This document shows positions 8,640 through 17,470 of a stretch of 64,000 nt of DNA, in pieces. The stretch covers positions 434,001-498,000 of the forward strand of contig CAWINK010000022.1 in assembly GCA_963837445.1 (NCBI GenBank), read 5' to 3'. Source of the stretch: JACVRW01 sp963837445 (GTDB lineage: Bacteria; Actinomycetota; Thermoleophilia; Solirubrobacterales; Thermoleophilaceae). How positions within the stretch are numbered: the stretch's first letter is position 1; every line of letters begins with the position of its first letter. The notes beneath the pieces are model-generated. The model made no database searches and was not told the DNA's origin. It saw only the letters and a list, made by a program, of their open reading frames with translations. Position numbers and translations under genes: made by a program.

Positions 8640-10856
8640 TTAGCGGCGGCGCACCAGCCTGAGGCGAATCGTCGCCGTGCGACTGCTGGTCAGCCCGGCC
8701 GCGTTCCTCAGGACGGCCTTTGCCTTGACCGCCAGCTTCCGCTTGCGCCTCAGCTGCTTCAGCGCGGGCCTGCTCAGCTTCACCTTCACCGTCGCCCGGC
8801 CGCTGTTGCCGATCCTGAAGGATTTGCGCCCGACGGACCTGACGCGCGCCGCCGTGATGTTCGCGGTCAGCGTCAGCACGCCGCGCGTACCGGCCGGGCC
8901 CCTGATCGGCAGCGTGATCACGCCCCTGTTGCTGAGCTTCAGGCCGGCGAAGCTCGGCTTGCCCAGCGACGTGGGCGGCGGCGGTGGCGGCGGCGGGGGC
9001 GGCGGCGACGACGACACCGGATTAGCGATCGCGAGCGCGGCGTCCATGGCACCGACCGCGTCCACGGTTCCGCCGGTCACCGTGGCCCCGCTGAGACTGG
9101 GGAGCGGCGTCGCGCCGTTCTTCATCGCCTCGACGATCTGGCTTGGAGGCGCGCCAGGATCCACCGCACGAACGAGTGCGGCGACACCGGCGGCGTGCGG
9201 GGCCGCCATCGAGGTTCCGACGATGGCCATGTAGCTGCCGCCGCCGGCCGCTGCCGGTAGCTCGAAGCTGGCCTCGTCGACGACCTCGTTGTCGTAGTCC
9301 GCGGGGGCGGATGCGCGGCAGAGAACCTTGATGTTGTCCACGTAGACGCCGTCGTCGAGGATGCTGGCGTCCGAGGTGAACTGAAGCGACGCCTTGACGT
9401 CCGACCTGCCGTCGAAGTCCGAGATCGTCGTGTCCAGGACCGCGAAGCCCGTTCCCGTGTTCCCGAAGACGTCTTCGACCCCCTGCGACCCGACACCCGT
9501 GACCGCCATGACGCTCAGGAAGTCGAACGGGTTCCCATTGAGGTCAACGTTCAGCTCCGTGTCGAGCCGCGCGTGGAAGTGCATGCGGCAGCCCTGCCGG
9601 CCGGCGAGAGACGGGATCGGAGCCGCGGTCTCGAGCTTCGAACTCGTGCTGTTCGCGTAGTTCCCGCTCGGGCTGTCCGCCGCCGACTTCGTGCTGCCGG
9701 AGCCGATGGTCGTGGACTGGCCCCATACGGCATCGCCAGCAGTCTGGGTCGCGGTCCAGCCGGGCGTCCCCGTCCCCTCGAATCCCTCCGTGAAGACCGG
9801 CGCCCCCCAGGCCGGCTTCGTGCTGAGGATCTGCTGCTCGCCGGCCTCGTCATCGCCGCCGGGTGCGGCGACGTCGACAGTCGTCGCGCCGAAGTTCGAG
9901 TAGCTCGCCAGCTCGCTGTCGTCGTCGACGGCCGCGATGCAGATGATGTTCGCATTCGGCAGATTGCAGGGCGTCGTGGGCGCGACGTCGTTGTTGCTGC
10001 CCTCGTTCCCTGCGGCCGCCACGATGGTGGTGCCGCGTTGTTCGGCGACCGTGGCTGCGTCGCTCATGATCGCGTCGCCGCCGCCGGCGGGACCACCGAG
10101 GCTCATGTTGATCACCCCGGCCCCTTCGTTCGCCGCGAACAGGATCCCTTCGGTGATGTCGGAGGTAAACCCGCTGCCGTCGCCGTCGAGCGCGCGCACG
10201 GCCATGATCTGCGCCTGCGGGGCCACACCGGCGACGCCGAGGCTGTTGTCGGCAACGGCGGCGGCCGTACCGGCCACGTGGGTGCCGTGGAACTGGTGGT
10301 CGCTTGGATCGGTGTCGTTGTGCACGAAGTCGTGACCGTGCACGCTCGGCTGACCTGGCTTGGACCAGAGGTTTCCGACGAGGTCCGGATGCGTGAGGTC
10401 CACACCCGTGTCGATGATGGCGATCACCTGCCCGGCTCCGCGCGTGCGGTCCCAGGCGGCGAGGACACCGACGCCGGGTGTCGTGCCCAATCCCCACAGC
10501 TCTGGCGAGAAGAACGTGTCGTTGGGTTCCGGGGCGAGCGCGTGGTAGCGGTGGTTCGGCTGCGCGTAGGCCACGCCGGGCTGGTCCTCCAGCCGCGCGA
10601 CCGCGGCGCTCACCGCGCCGTCGAAGGTCACGAGCTGCGTGCGCGGCAGCTCGAGCACGTCCTCGAGGCCGACTCCTGCGTCCTGCCTGACCTCCCGCCG
10701 CTCTGAGGCCACCACCCCGGGCTCGAAGCGGACCAGCGCTTCGCCGGGCGCGTAGCGCTGCGCCGCCGCGGCGGTCTTGACCTGGCCGTTCGCCACGGCT
10801 GGAAGCGCGGCGGCAAGCGCGAGTGCGAGCACGACGATGAGCTTGCGGGCCATCAA
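8640..10856 (-). CDS. Secreted S8 (subtilisin-like) serine protease with inserted beta-domain
   Basis: 738 aa. Signal peptide (residues 1-24, hydrophobic run VVLALALAAALPAV), an I9-like propeptide (about 35-105), then the S8 catalytic domain with Asp149 (IIDTG), His190 (HGTHVAG), oxyanion Asn284 (AAGNEG) and Ser549 (GTSMAAPHAAG). About 185 residues (roughly 350-535) are inserted between the Asn and Ser motifs and read like a jelly-roll/MAM-type beta module (FTEGFEG, CRMHFHARLD, YVDNIKVLCRA). After the catalytic domain come a run of 11 prolines and a basic beta-rich C-terminal domain with KVKLS motifs. Exported protease, probably self-processed. A tandem paralogue lies 35 bases upstream. Confidence 0.9.
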   Translation of the reverse strand: MMARKLIVVLALALAAALPAVANGQVKTAAAAQRYAPGEALVRFEPGVVASERREVRQDAGVGLEDVLELPRTQLVTFDGAVSAAVARLEDQPGVAYAQPNHRYHALAPEPNDTFFSPELWGLGTTPGVGVLAAWDRTRGAGQVIAIIDTGVDLTHPDLVGNLWSKPGQPSVHGHDFVHNDTDPSDHQFHGTHVAGTAAAVADNSLGVAGVAPQAQIMAVRALDGDGSGFTSDITEGILFAANEGAGVINMSLGGPAGGGDAIMSDAATVAEQRGTTIVAAAGNEGSNNDVAPTTPCNLPNANIICIAAVDDDSELASYSNFGATTVDVAAPGGDDEAGEQQILSTKPAWGAPVFTEGFEGTGTPGWTATQTAGDAVWGQSTTIGSGSTKSAADSPSGNYANSTSSKLETAAPIPSLAGRQGCRMHFHARLDTELNVDLNGNPFDFLSVMAVTGVGSQGVEDVFGNTGTGFAVLDTTISDFDGRSDVKASLQFTSDASILDDGVYVDNIKVLCRASAPADYDNEVVDEASFELPAAAGGGSYMAIVGTSMAAPHAAGVAALVRAVDPGAPPSQIVEAMKNGATPLPSLSGATVTGGTVDAVGAMDAALAIANPVSSSPPPPPPPPPPPTSLGKPSFAGLKLSNRGVITLPIRGPAGTRGVLTLTANITAARVRSVGRKSFRIGNSGRATVKVKLSRPALKQLRRKRKLAVKAKAVLRNAAGLTSSRTATIRLRLVRRR

Positions 10857-10891
10857 GCTAGGCCCAAGGTACGCCCGATTCGGCGCGAGCG

Positions 10892-13066
10892 CTAGTGCAT
10901 CGCGAGCACGACCCGGTTGTGGGTCGTCACACTCCGCAGCCCCGCCGCGTTCGTCAGCACCGCCCTCACCCGCGCACGCAGCCGTCCCCCGCTCCGGCGG
11001 AGGAGGCGGCGGCCGGTGCGGTTCAGCCGGTCGCGCACGACCGCAACTGGCCGCGCGCCGAGGTCCGGAACGCGGTCCTCAGGACGACCGCCCGGCGAGC
11101 GCCGGCCCGCAGCGTGAACGTGCCGCGCACGCCCGGATCGCCCACGATGCGGATCGTCATGCGGCCACGCCGGCCCACGCGATAGCGCGTGGCGAACCCG
11201 GCCGGCCCCGGCCGCGAGGGCGTCTCCGTGAGCGGCGGCGGCTGGATCGGCGTCACGGGCTGCAACGTGGGTGGCTGGACGGCCTCGGGGGCCAGAGCCG
11301 CGTCGATGGCGCCGAGGGCTTTGACGCGCTTCCCGCTGCTCGTGTTGCCAAGCGAGGGCCGTGGACTGCTGGCCCCCGCTCACGATCGCGTCGATGACCT
11401 CCGTGGCTGTGACACCGGGATCCGCGGCGCGGACGAGCGCGGCCACACCGGACACGTGCGGAGTCGCCATGGAGGTGCCGCTGATGCTCATGTAGCTGCC
11501 GGCATCGGGCTCCTCGTAGTCGAAGGCGTCCACGATCGAGTTGTCGTAGGTCTGGGCACGGCAGAGCACCCGCAGGTTGTCCACAGACGCTCCGTCTGCC
11601 TCCGTCGCGCCGTCCGAGCTGAGCTCGAATGTCGGGTACACGTCGTCGCGGCCGTCCAGGGTCGAGATCGAGACCTCCGTCTCCTCGAATGCGGGCAACG
11701 GGTCCGGGAGCCGAAGCGTCTCCCACACGCCGGTGTCATCCGTGATCGCGCCCACCCGGAGGTCGTCCGAGGCGTGCACGTCGGACCTCAGGTCGAAATG
11801 CATCCGGCAGCCTCGCTGGCCGCCGAGGAGCACCGGGCTGGCCTTTGTGAGCAGGGCGTCGGTGTTCGCGGCGTACGGGCCGCCAGGGCTGTCCGTGACC
11901 GCCGTGCCGGTGCCACCCGCCCCTGGGGTCGTCTCGGCCCACGCGATGCTGCCGGGCGCGTTCGTCCAGTCGGCGAGCCCGGCTTCGAAGTCCTCGCTGA
12001 AGATCGGAGCGCCCCAGTCGGTCTTGGAGCTGAGGATCGACGTGCCCGGCGCGCCCACGTCCACCGACGCTACGCCCGTGTTGGAATAGCCGGCGAGCGC
12101 GCCGTTCGAGTTGAGCGCCGCCACACAGATGAGGTTCGGCGCGGGCAGGGCGCACGGAACGGTCGGGTCGTCGTCGTTGTCCGCACCGGCGTTCCCCGCA
12201 GCGGCGACCACGACGGCATCGGCGGAGCCCGCCGCCGCGATCGCGTTTGCGAGCACGCTGTCCCCGACCCCGCTGGGCCCACCGATGCTCAGGTTGATGA
12301 TGCCCGCGCCCTCCTCGACGGCGTAGACGATGGCCTGCGCAATCTCGGCCGTGGAGCCGAAGCCGTTGCCGTCCAGTGCCCGCAGCGCCATCAGCTGCGC
12401 CTCGGGGGCCACGCCGGCCGCGCCCTCTGTGTTGCCGGCCAGCGCCGCCGCGATCCCCGCCACGTGCGTGCCGTGGTACTGGAGATCGTCCGGGTCGGGA
12501 TCGCTGGTCACGAAGTCGTAGCCGTGCAGGTCGTCGGCCTTGCCGTTGCCGTCGTCGTCGAGCGCGTTGGCCGCGATCTCGCCGGGGTTCACCCAGAGGT
12601 TCCCGAGCAGGTCGGGGTGCGTGAGGTCGATGCCCGTGTCCACGACCGCGATCACCTGCCCGGCCCCGCGTGTGTGATCCCACGCCGGGAGCACGTCCAC
12701 GCCGGGTCCCACGCCGAGGCCCCACTGCTCTCCGAAGAAGCTGTCGTTTGGCGCGACGGCGCTGGCGCGGTAGCTGTAGTTCGGCTGGGCGTCGAGCACG
12801 TCGGGCGCCCGCTCGAGCCGGGCCACGGCCGAGCCCACCGAGCCGTGGAAGCTCACCAGCTGCGTCCGCGGAAGCGCGAGCACGTCCTCGAGCGTCACGT
12901 CCGCCCGATCGCGCGCCGCGGCACGGTCGGCCGGGGTCGTTCCGGGCTCGTAGCGCACCAGCGCCTCCCCCGGCACGTAACGCGCGGCGGCGCTCGCCGC
13001 AGGGGGCAGAGCCGCGGCCGTGGCCGCGACGAGGACCATCGCTGCGATCTGGAGCCGAGCCCTCAC
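10892..13066 (-). CDS. Secreted S8 serine protease, tandem paralogue (frameshifted C-terminus)
   Basis: Same architecture as the neighbouring protease: signal peptide, I9-like propeptide, Asp143 (VVDTG), His198 (HGTHVAG), Asn292 (AAGNAG), an inserted beta module (about 350-520, with FSEDFEAG and VDNLRVLCRA), and Ser532 (GTSMATPHVSG). After IDAIVSGG the frame breaks at a run of five C on the + strand (11373-11377); the expected continuation (LGNTSSGKRVKALGAIDAAL) is in the next frame, then a second break near 11040-11060 returns to this frame for the basic C-terminal domain ending NRVVLAMH. ATG start 26 bases from a divergent SDR gene. The pair looks like a tandem duplication. Confidence 0.85.
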   Translation of the reverse strand: MRARLQIAAMVLVAATAAALPPAASAAARYVPGEALVRYEPGTTPADRAAARDRADVTLEDVLALPRTQLVSFHGSVGSAVARLERAPDVLDAQPNYSYRASAVAPNDSFFGEQWGLGVGPGVDVLPAWDHTRGAGQVIAVVDTGIDLTHPDLLGNLWVNPGEIAANALDDDGNGKADDLHGYDFVTSDPDPDDLQYHGTHVAGIAAALAGNTEGAAGVAPEAQLMALRALDGNGFGSTAEIAQAIVYAVEEGAGIINLSIGGPSGVGDSVLANAIAAAGSADAVVVAAAGNAGADNDDDPTVPCALPAPNLICVAALNSNGALAGYSNTGVASVDVGAPGTSILSSKTDWGAPIFSEDFEAGLADWTNAPGSIAWAETTPGAGGTGTAVTDSPGGPYAANTDALLTKASPVLLGGQRGCRMHFDLRSDVHASDDLRVGAITDDTGVWETLRLPDPLPAFEETEVSISTLDGRDDVYPTFELSSDGATEADGASVDNLRVLCRAQTYDNSIVDAFDYEEPDAGSYMSISGTSMATPHVSGVAALVRAADPGVTATEVIDAIVSGGQQSTALAWQHEQREARQSPRRHRRGSGPRGRPATHVAARDADPAAAAHGDALAAGAGRVRHALSRGPAWPHDDPHRGRSGRARHVHAAGRRSPGGRPEDRVPDLGARPVAVVRDRLNRTGRRLLRRSGGRLRARVRAVLTNAAGLRSVTTHNRVVLAMH

Positions 13067-13092
13067 CCGGGTCGAGGGTAGTCTGCCGAGCC

Positions 13093-13776
13093 GTGCCTGT
13101 CGCTCTTGTCAGCGGCGCCAACCGCGGCATCGGCCGCGAGACGGCCCGCCAGCTCGCCGAACGCGGCTACGACGTGATCGTGACCGCGCGCGACGAGGCG
13201 AAGGCCCGCGAGGCCGCGGAGGCGATCGGCGGCCGGCCGCTCCAGCTCGACGTGTCCGACCCGGCGTCGATCGATCGCGCCGCCGCAGCGGTTCTCGAAG
13301 AGCCCGGGGCGCTCGATGTGCTGGTGAACAACGCGGGCATCGGCTCGGACTTCGGGGTGGCCGGCGCCGAGCCCGACTTCGGCGCGATCCAGTCGGCCCT
13401 CGACACGAACTTCTTCGGTGCCTATCGGCTCACGATCGCGCTGCTCCCGCTGCTGCGCGAGAGCGAGCACGCGCGGGTGGTGAACGTCTCGAGCGGGATG
13501 GGCGGCGTGGCCGAGATGGGCGGCTGGTCGCCCGGCTACCGCATCTCGAAGGCGGCCCTCAACGCCATGACTCGGATCCTCTCCACCGAGCTCGAGGAGG
13601 CCGGCATCAAGGTCAACTCCGCGTGCCCCGGCTTCGTGAAGACGGACATGGGTGGGCAGTTTGGCGCTCAGAAGCCCGTCGAGGACGGCGCTGCGGGGAT
13701 CGTCTGGCTCGCGACCCTGCCGGACGACGGCCCGACCGGCGGCTTCTTCCGCGACGGCAAGCCGACCGCGTTCTAG
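13093..13776 (+). CDS. Short-chain dehydrogenase/reductase, carbonyl-reductase-like
   Basis: Classical SDR of 227 aa. N-terminal cofactor motif SGANRGIG, NNAG in the fourth strand, catalytic Ser in NVSSGMGG and YRISK as the Tyr-Lys pair, then the family segment SACPGFVKTDM. The basic residue after the glycine motif (TARD) suggests NADPH. The start is the GTG at 13093 because homology begins at VPVALVSG; the 26-base gap to the divergent protease leaves little room for another. The substrate is unknown; plant-menthone-reductase/CBR1-type enzymes are closest in style. Confidence 0.85.
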   Translation: MPVALVSGANRGIGRETARQLAERGYDVIVTARDEAKAREAAEAIGGRPLQLDVSDPASIDRAAAAVLEEPGALDVLVNNAGIGSDFGVAGAEPDFGAIQSALDTNFFGAYRLTIALLPLLRESEHARVVNVSSGMGGVAEMGGWSPGYRISKAALNAMTRILSTELEEAGIKVNSACPGFVKTDMGGQFGAQKPVEDGAAGIVWLATLPDDGPTGGFFRDGKPTAF

Positions 13777-13800
13777 CCGCGCCCAGGCCACCGCCTTGGG

Positions 13801-15009
13801 TCAGGCCTCGCGCTCGAGTCGAGCGCGGATGCGCGCCAGCCGCTCCTCGGCGGACGCGCCGTTCATTTTGTCTAGGAGGTTGAGCAGCGCGCGGGCCAGC
13901 TGGACGTCGGCATCGCCGGCCCGGTACGCGCGGTCGCGGCCCGGCGTGGGCGCCTGCTCGTCGGTCCCCTCACCGGCCACCAGCACGTCGATGTCGGCGC
14001 CGCCTCGCTTCGCCCGGTACTGCGCCTTGTCCGCCGCGCGCAGCAGCTCGGCCGGCCGTGTGGCCTCCTCGGTCCGCGCGGCAACGCCGCACGACATCCG
14101 CTCGCCACCTACGGCGCCGAGGCGTCGCACGGCCTCGAGCGCCAGGTCTCTGGCGTTCTCGGCGGTGCCCGACGGGAGCAGGATGCAGAACTCGTCCCCG
14201 CCGAAGCGCCCGACCACCGCGTCCTCGTAGCGCGTGGCGGCCTCCACCAGTGCCTCTGCCGCGCGACACAGCACCTGGTCGCCGGCCTCGTGGCCGCCGT
14301 TGTCGTTCACCTGCTTGAGGTCGTCGATGTCGCAGAGCACGATCGCCGGCGAGCCGGGGGCGCTCGCTGCGTCGCACGCCTCCTCGAGCGCGGTTTCAAC
14401 CGCGCGGCGACTGGCCAGCCCGGTAAGCGAGTCGGTGTAGGCGAGCGCCTCGATCTGGGCGAACAGCTCGGCCCTGTGGATCGCGCCGACGAGCTGGTCG
14501 GCGATCGCGCGCAGGAAGGTCTCGTCGTCGGCGCTCACCCGCGGGCGCCCGGGAGCCGTCATCACCTCGAGCTCGCCCCAGGGCGCGCCCTCCAGCATCA
14601 TCGGGACGGCGAGGCTCGACTCCTTGCCGAGTTGCTTGAGCAGTGCGCGTTGTGCCGGGTCGGTATCGGGATCGTCGATCGCGCCCATCGCGGCGCCGCC
14701 CTCGCGCATGGCGGCCGCCGTGGTGGGATAGTCGACCATCAGGTAGGTCTCGTCCTTGGGAAAGCGCTCCTCGCCGGGCCCGAGCTCGCCGACGTTGACG
14801 AGTGTCCGCACGATGCCCGCCTCCGTGTCCAGCCGGGAGATCGCCAGCGATGCCGCGCCGAGCGCTTCCAGGGATCGCTCAGCCGCCAGCAAGAGGACGT
14901 CCTCGAGCCGGTGCGCCCCCGCGGCCACAGTGGCCACGTCAATTAGGGCGCGAAGTTGCGCGTCAGCAAAATTCCCGCTTTCCATGGGCTTCACTGGAGT
15001 TGTCGTCAT
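13801..15009 (-). CDS. GAF-GGDEF diguanylate cyclase
   Basis: Makes c-di-GMP from two GTP. Residues about 15-180 form a GAF sensory domain (SLAISRLDTEAGIV, ESSLAVPMML); after a linker helix the GGDEF domain begins (AYTDSLTGLASRRA) with an intact active site GRFGGDEFCILLP. An RxxD (RYED) lies six residues before GGDEF, one more than the usual allosteric I-site spacing, so product inhibition is uncertain. The C-terminal ~80 residues are a non-conserved tail. The ATG at 15009 (MTTTPVK) is preferred; an in-frame start at 15057 or ATG at 14985 is possible. No membrane segment, so it is cytosolic. Confidence 0.9.
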   Translation of the reverse strand: MTTTPVKPMESGNFADAQLRALIDVATVAAGAHRLEDVLLLAAERSLEALGAASLAISRLDTEAGIVRTLVNVGELGPGEERFPKDETYLMVDYPTTAAAMREGGAAMGAIDDPDTDPAQRALLKQLGKESSLAVPMMLEGAPWGELEVMTAPGRPRVSADDETFLRAIADQLVGAIHRAELFAQIEALAYTDSLTGLASRRAVETALEEACDAASAPGSPAIVLCDIDDLKQVNDNGGHEAGDQVLCRAAEALVEAATRYEDAVVGRFGGDEFCILLPSGTAENARDLALEAVRRLGAVGGERMSCGVAARTEEATRPAELLRAADKAQYRAKRGGADIDVLVAGEGTDEQAPTPGRDRAYRAGDADVQLARALLNLLDKMNGASAEERLARIRARLEREA

Positions 15010-15049
15010 CCTTGAGGTGCGTCTGAACCCCATTGGACGACTGATGAGA

Positions 15050-15066
15050 GTCCCCATTCAGGGGAC
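15050..15066. terminator. Short hairpin upstream of the diguanylate cyclase
   Basis: GTCCCC-ATTCA-GGGGAC, a perfect 6-bp stem with a 5-base loop between the end of the glycosyltransferase fusion gene (15113) and the cyclase start. It could terminate the upstream transcript or form part of the cyclase leader. The rest of the 100-base gap shows only a CCAAATTGG palindrome (15074-15082). Confidence 0.35.
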
Positions 15067-15112
15067 GTTCACCCAAATTGGCCGGGAACCGCGCTACAAG
15101 GCGAAAGCCGCT

Positions 15113-17449
15113 CTATGCCTCGGCTTCGGCGGCCTCGCCGCGCCGGGCGGCGTGTCCGAGCTCAACTGGGGCCGCGTGCAGCGCGCGCAGGCGCAGATCG
15201 CGCCAGGTCATGCCCTCGCGCACGAGCGCAGGCATGCCCATCGCCACGGCCGTCGCGATCTCGACGGCCTGGAGGATGATCCCGTAGGCCAGGGCGTTCG
15301 TCTTTCCCACGCCGTAGGCCGACAGCACCGCCACGCAGGCCGCCTGGAAGATGCCCAGGTTCGATGGCGTGGCGGGCAGCGCCGCCGTCACGTTCACCGC
15401 GAACAGCACCGCGGCCGCGGCGCCGAGGCCGGCCTGATGGTCAAGGCCCAGCGCCACCAGCAGCAGGTAGCACGCAAGCCACTGGATCGCCCAGGCGGTG
15501 AGCTGCATCACGGCCGCCCATGCACCCAGCTTCGGCTTGCGGAACACCTGGAGGCCCGAGCGCACCTGCACCATTGCGCCGCGCACGAGGGCGGCTGCCT
15601 GCTGCACGCGCTGGAATCGGCTGGGCTTGCCGCGCCGCAGGAGCCACGGCGCCGACACCACGAGCGCCAGCACGACCACCGGCGCGATCGTGGCGATCAC
15701 GAGCGCGTCCTCGTTGCCCTGGAACAGGCCGACCGTGTTGAACATCACCGCTCCGAGCACGCCCAGCGCGAGCAGGTTCAGGAGCGTCTGGGAGACGAGC
15801 GTGCCGAGCACGATCGGAAAGCGGTCGCGTACGCGGCCCACGCGTCTCGCCAGGATCAACGCGCGCGACGGCTCGCCGAGCCGCGCGGGGAGCGTGGCCG
15901 ACATCAGCACCCCGATCATCGTCGCGCGCGCGGTGTCGCGCCGCCGAACCCGGGTGCCCGGCAGGGCGGCGCGCAGGATCGCGTTCCACGCCTCCGCGCG
16001 GAGCAGCATCGAGGCGCACATGAGAGCGAAGGCCACGAGCACCCAGATGGGCGTGGCCGCCACGATCGCGCGCCCGATCGACTCGATCCCGAGCCGTTGC
16101 AGGGCGAGGATGGTCAGGCCGGCACCGGCCGCGACGCCAGCCGCCACGAGCACCCGCCGCGCCGTACGCGCCACGCGGCGGCGGCCGGCGGTGGGTTCCT
16201 TGCGCTCGGGTGACGGGAGGCGCTGCGGACCCACGCGCGGCCCGGGCTCCGCGGGCGTGATGCCGGCCCGCTGTGCCACGCGCGCGACCCGCCCGTCGGT
16301 CTGGGGGACCTCGAGCGCCTGCTCGTAGACCTCGGTCACCTCGCGTGCCACGTTCGGCCACGCGAAGCGCTCGGCGCGCTCGCGCGCGGCCTCGGCCATC
16401 TGTGAGCGCCGGGCGGGATCGAAGGCCAGTGCGCGCAGCGCCTCGCCGAGCGCCACGGCATCCCCGACGGGCACGAGCACGCTGTCCTTGCCGTGACGCG
16501 CCACGTCGCGGTAGCCCGCGATGTCGGAGGCCACGACGGGCGTGCCCGACGCAAACGCCTCGGTGAGCACCATGCCGAAGCTCTCGCCGCCGAGCGACGG
16601 AGCGCAGAGCAGGTCCGCCTCGCCGAGCAGGCGCCACTTCTCGGCGTCGTCGACCTGGCCCGCGACCTCCACGCCCTCGGGCTCGAGCAGCAGTGGCTCG
16701 ACCTCCTCGGCCGTGGCGCCGGCCACGGTGAGGCGGGCGTCCACGCCGGCCCCGCGCAGCGCCTCGAAGGCGCGCAGCAGCACCGGCAGCCCCTTCCGCT
16801 CCTCGGCGCGGCCGACGAACAGCAGCTTCAGCTCCTCGTTCGGGCGCCCGTGATCGGGTCGCGCCGCGGACAGGTCCACTCCGTTCGGCACGATCCGGTA
16901 GCGCCCGCCGTAGAAGCGCTGGGCTGTCCAGCGCGCCGCCTCGGAGACGGCGATGCGCGCGCTCAGCTTCGAGTAGAGCCGGCGGGCGCCGATGAAGTTC
17001 GCGGTGAACCTGCCCACGCCCGCGCTGGTGGAGTAGGTGTGGAAGGTGCCGACCACGGGCACGCGCGCCGCCTCCGTGGCGTACCAGGAGACCACCGGCA
17101 CGTTGGGCTCGTGCACGTGGACCACGTCGTAGTTGCCGCTGCGCAGTTCGCGCCCCAGCACGCCGATCGTCTCGCCGAGCGGGCCCGACAGGTTCGTCAC
17201 GGCGCCGTTCATCGGCAGTCCGAAGGTCCGGCCGAGCGGGATCATGTGATCGGGCAGGGGCCGGGGCTGCGGCGAAGCGCCGCGGTGGAGTACACGTGCC
17301 AGGCGGTCGTCGGGGTCGTAGGGAGCTAGAAGCCGGACCTCATGACCGATCTCGGCCAGCTCTTGTGCCAGAGCTTCCACATGGCGTCCGACGCCACCCG
17401 GATACGTGTACGAGTAAGGCGACACGAGCGCTACACGCACGGGGGCCAT
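15113..17449 (-). CDS. GT4 glycosyltransferase fused to LPG-synthase/flippase-like membrane domain
   Basis: 778 aa fusion. Residues about 1-375 are a GT-B fold GT4 enzyme of PimA/mannosyltransferase type: N-terminal glycine-rich segment YSYTYPGGVGRHV, VPNGVD, FVGRAEERKG and the donor-site ESFGMVLTEAFASGTPVVAS. A basic proline-rich linker follows, then about 330 residues with roughly eight hydrophobic segments matching the lysylphosphatidylglycerol-synthase transmembrane region (UPF0104; RLGEPSRALIL, LPATPSNLGIFQA). This suggests glycosylation of a lipid at the cytoplasmic face coupled to membrane transfer. The start at 17449 (MAPVRVALVS) is 21 bases from divergent hemQ. A second, unfused UPF0104 protein is encoded at 32287. 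Confidence 0.88.
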   Translation of the reverse strand: MAPVRVALVSPYSYTYPGGVGRHVEALAQELAEIGHEVRLLAPYDPDDRLARVLHRGASPQPRPLPDHMIPLGRTFGLPMNGAVTNLSGPLGETIGVLGRELRSGNYDVVHVHEPNVPVVSWYATEAARVPVVGTFHTYSTSAGVGRFTANFIGARRLYSKLSARIAVSEAARWTAQRFYGGRYRIVPNGVDLSAARPDHGRPNEELKLLFVGRAEERKGLPVLLRAFEALRGAGVDARLTVAGATAEEVEPLLLEPEGVEVAGQVDDAEKWRLLGEADLLCAPSLGGESFGMVLTEAFASGTPVVASDIAGYRDVARHGKDSVLVPVGDAVALGEALRALAFDPARRSQMAEAARERAERFAWPNVAREVTEVYEQALEVPQTDGRVARVAQRAGITPAEPGPRVGPQRLPSPERKEPTAGRRRVARTARRVLVAAGVAAGAGLTILALQRLGIESIGRAIVAATPIWVLVAFALMCASMLLRAEAWNAILRAALPGTRVRRRDTARATMIGVLMSATLPARLGEPSRALILARRVGRVRDRFPIVLGTLVSQTLLNLLALGVLGAVMFNTVGLFQGNEDALVIATIAPVVVLALVVSAPWLLRRGKPSRFQRVQQAAALVRGAMVQVRSGLQVFRKPKLGAWAAVMQLTAWAIQWLACYLLLVALGLDHQAGLGAAAAVLFAVNVTAALPATPSNLGIFQAACVAVLSAYGVGKTNALAYGIILQAVEIATAVAMGMPALVREGMTWRDLRLRALHAAPVELGHAARRGEAAEAEA

Positions 17450-17470
17450 GGTATCGGCCACACTAGTCGT

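Noticed and set aside
11189..13081. 630-codon open frame on the + strand
   Set aside because: Antisense to the second subtilase, whose catalytic motifs are clear. The product has no domain and a composition typical of antisense GC3 frames.
15010..15112. Possible c-di-GMP or other riboswitch before the diguanylate cyclase
   Set aside because: Only a 6-bp hairpin and a CCAAATTGG palindrome are visible, with no recognisable riboswitch core.
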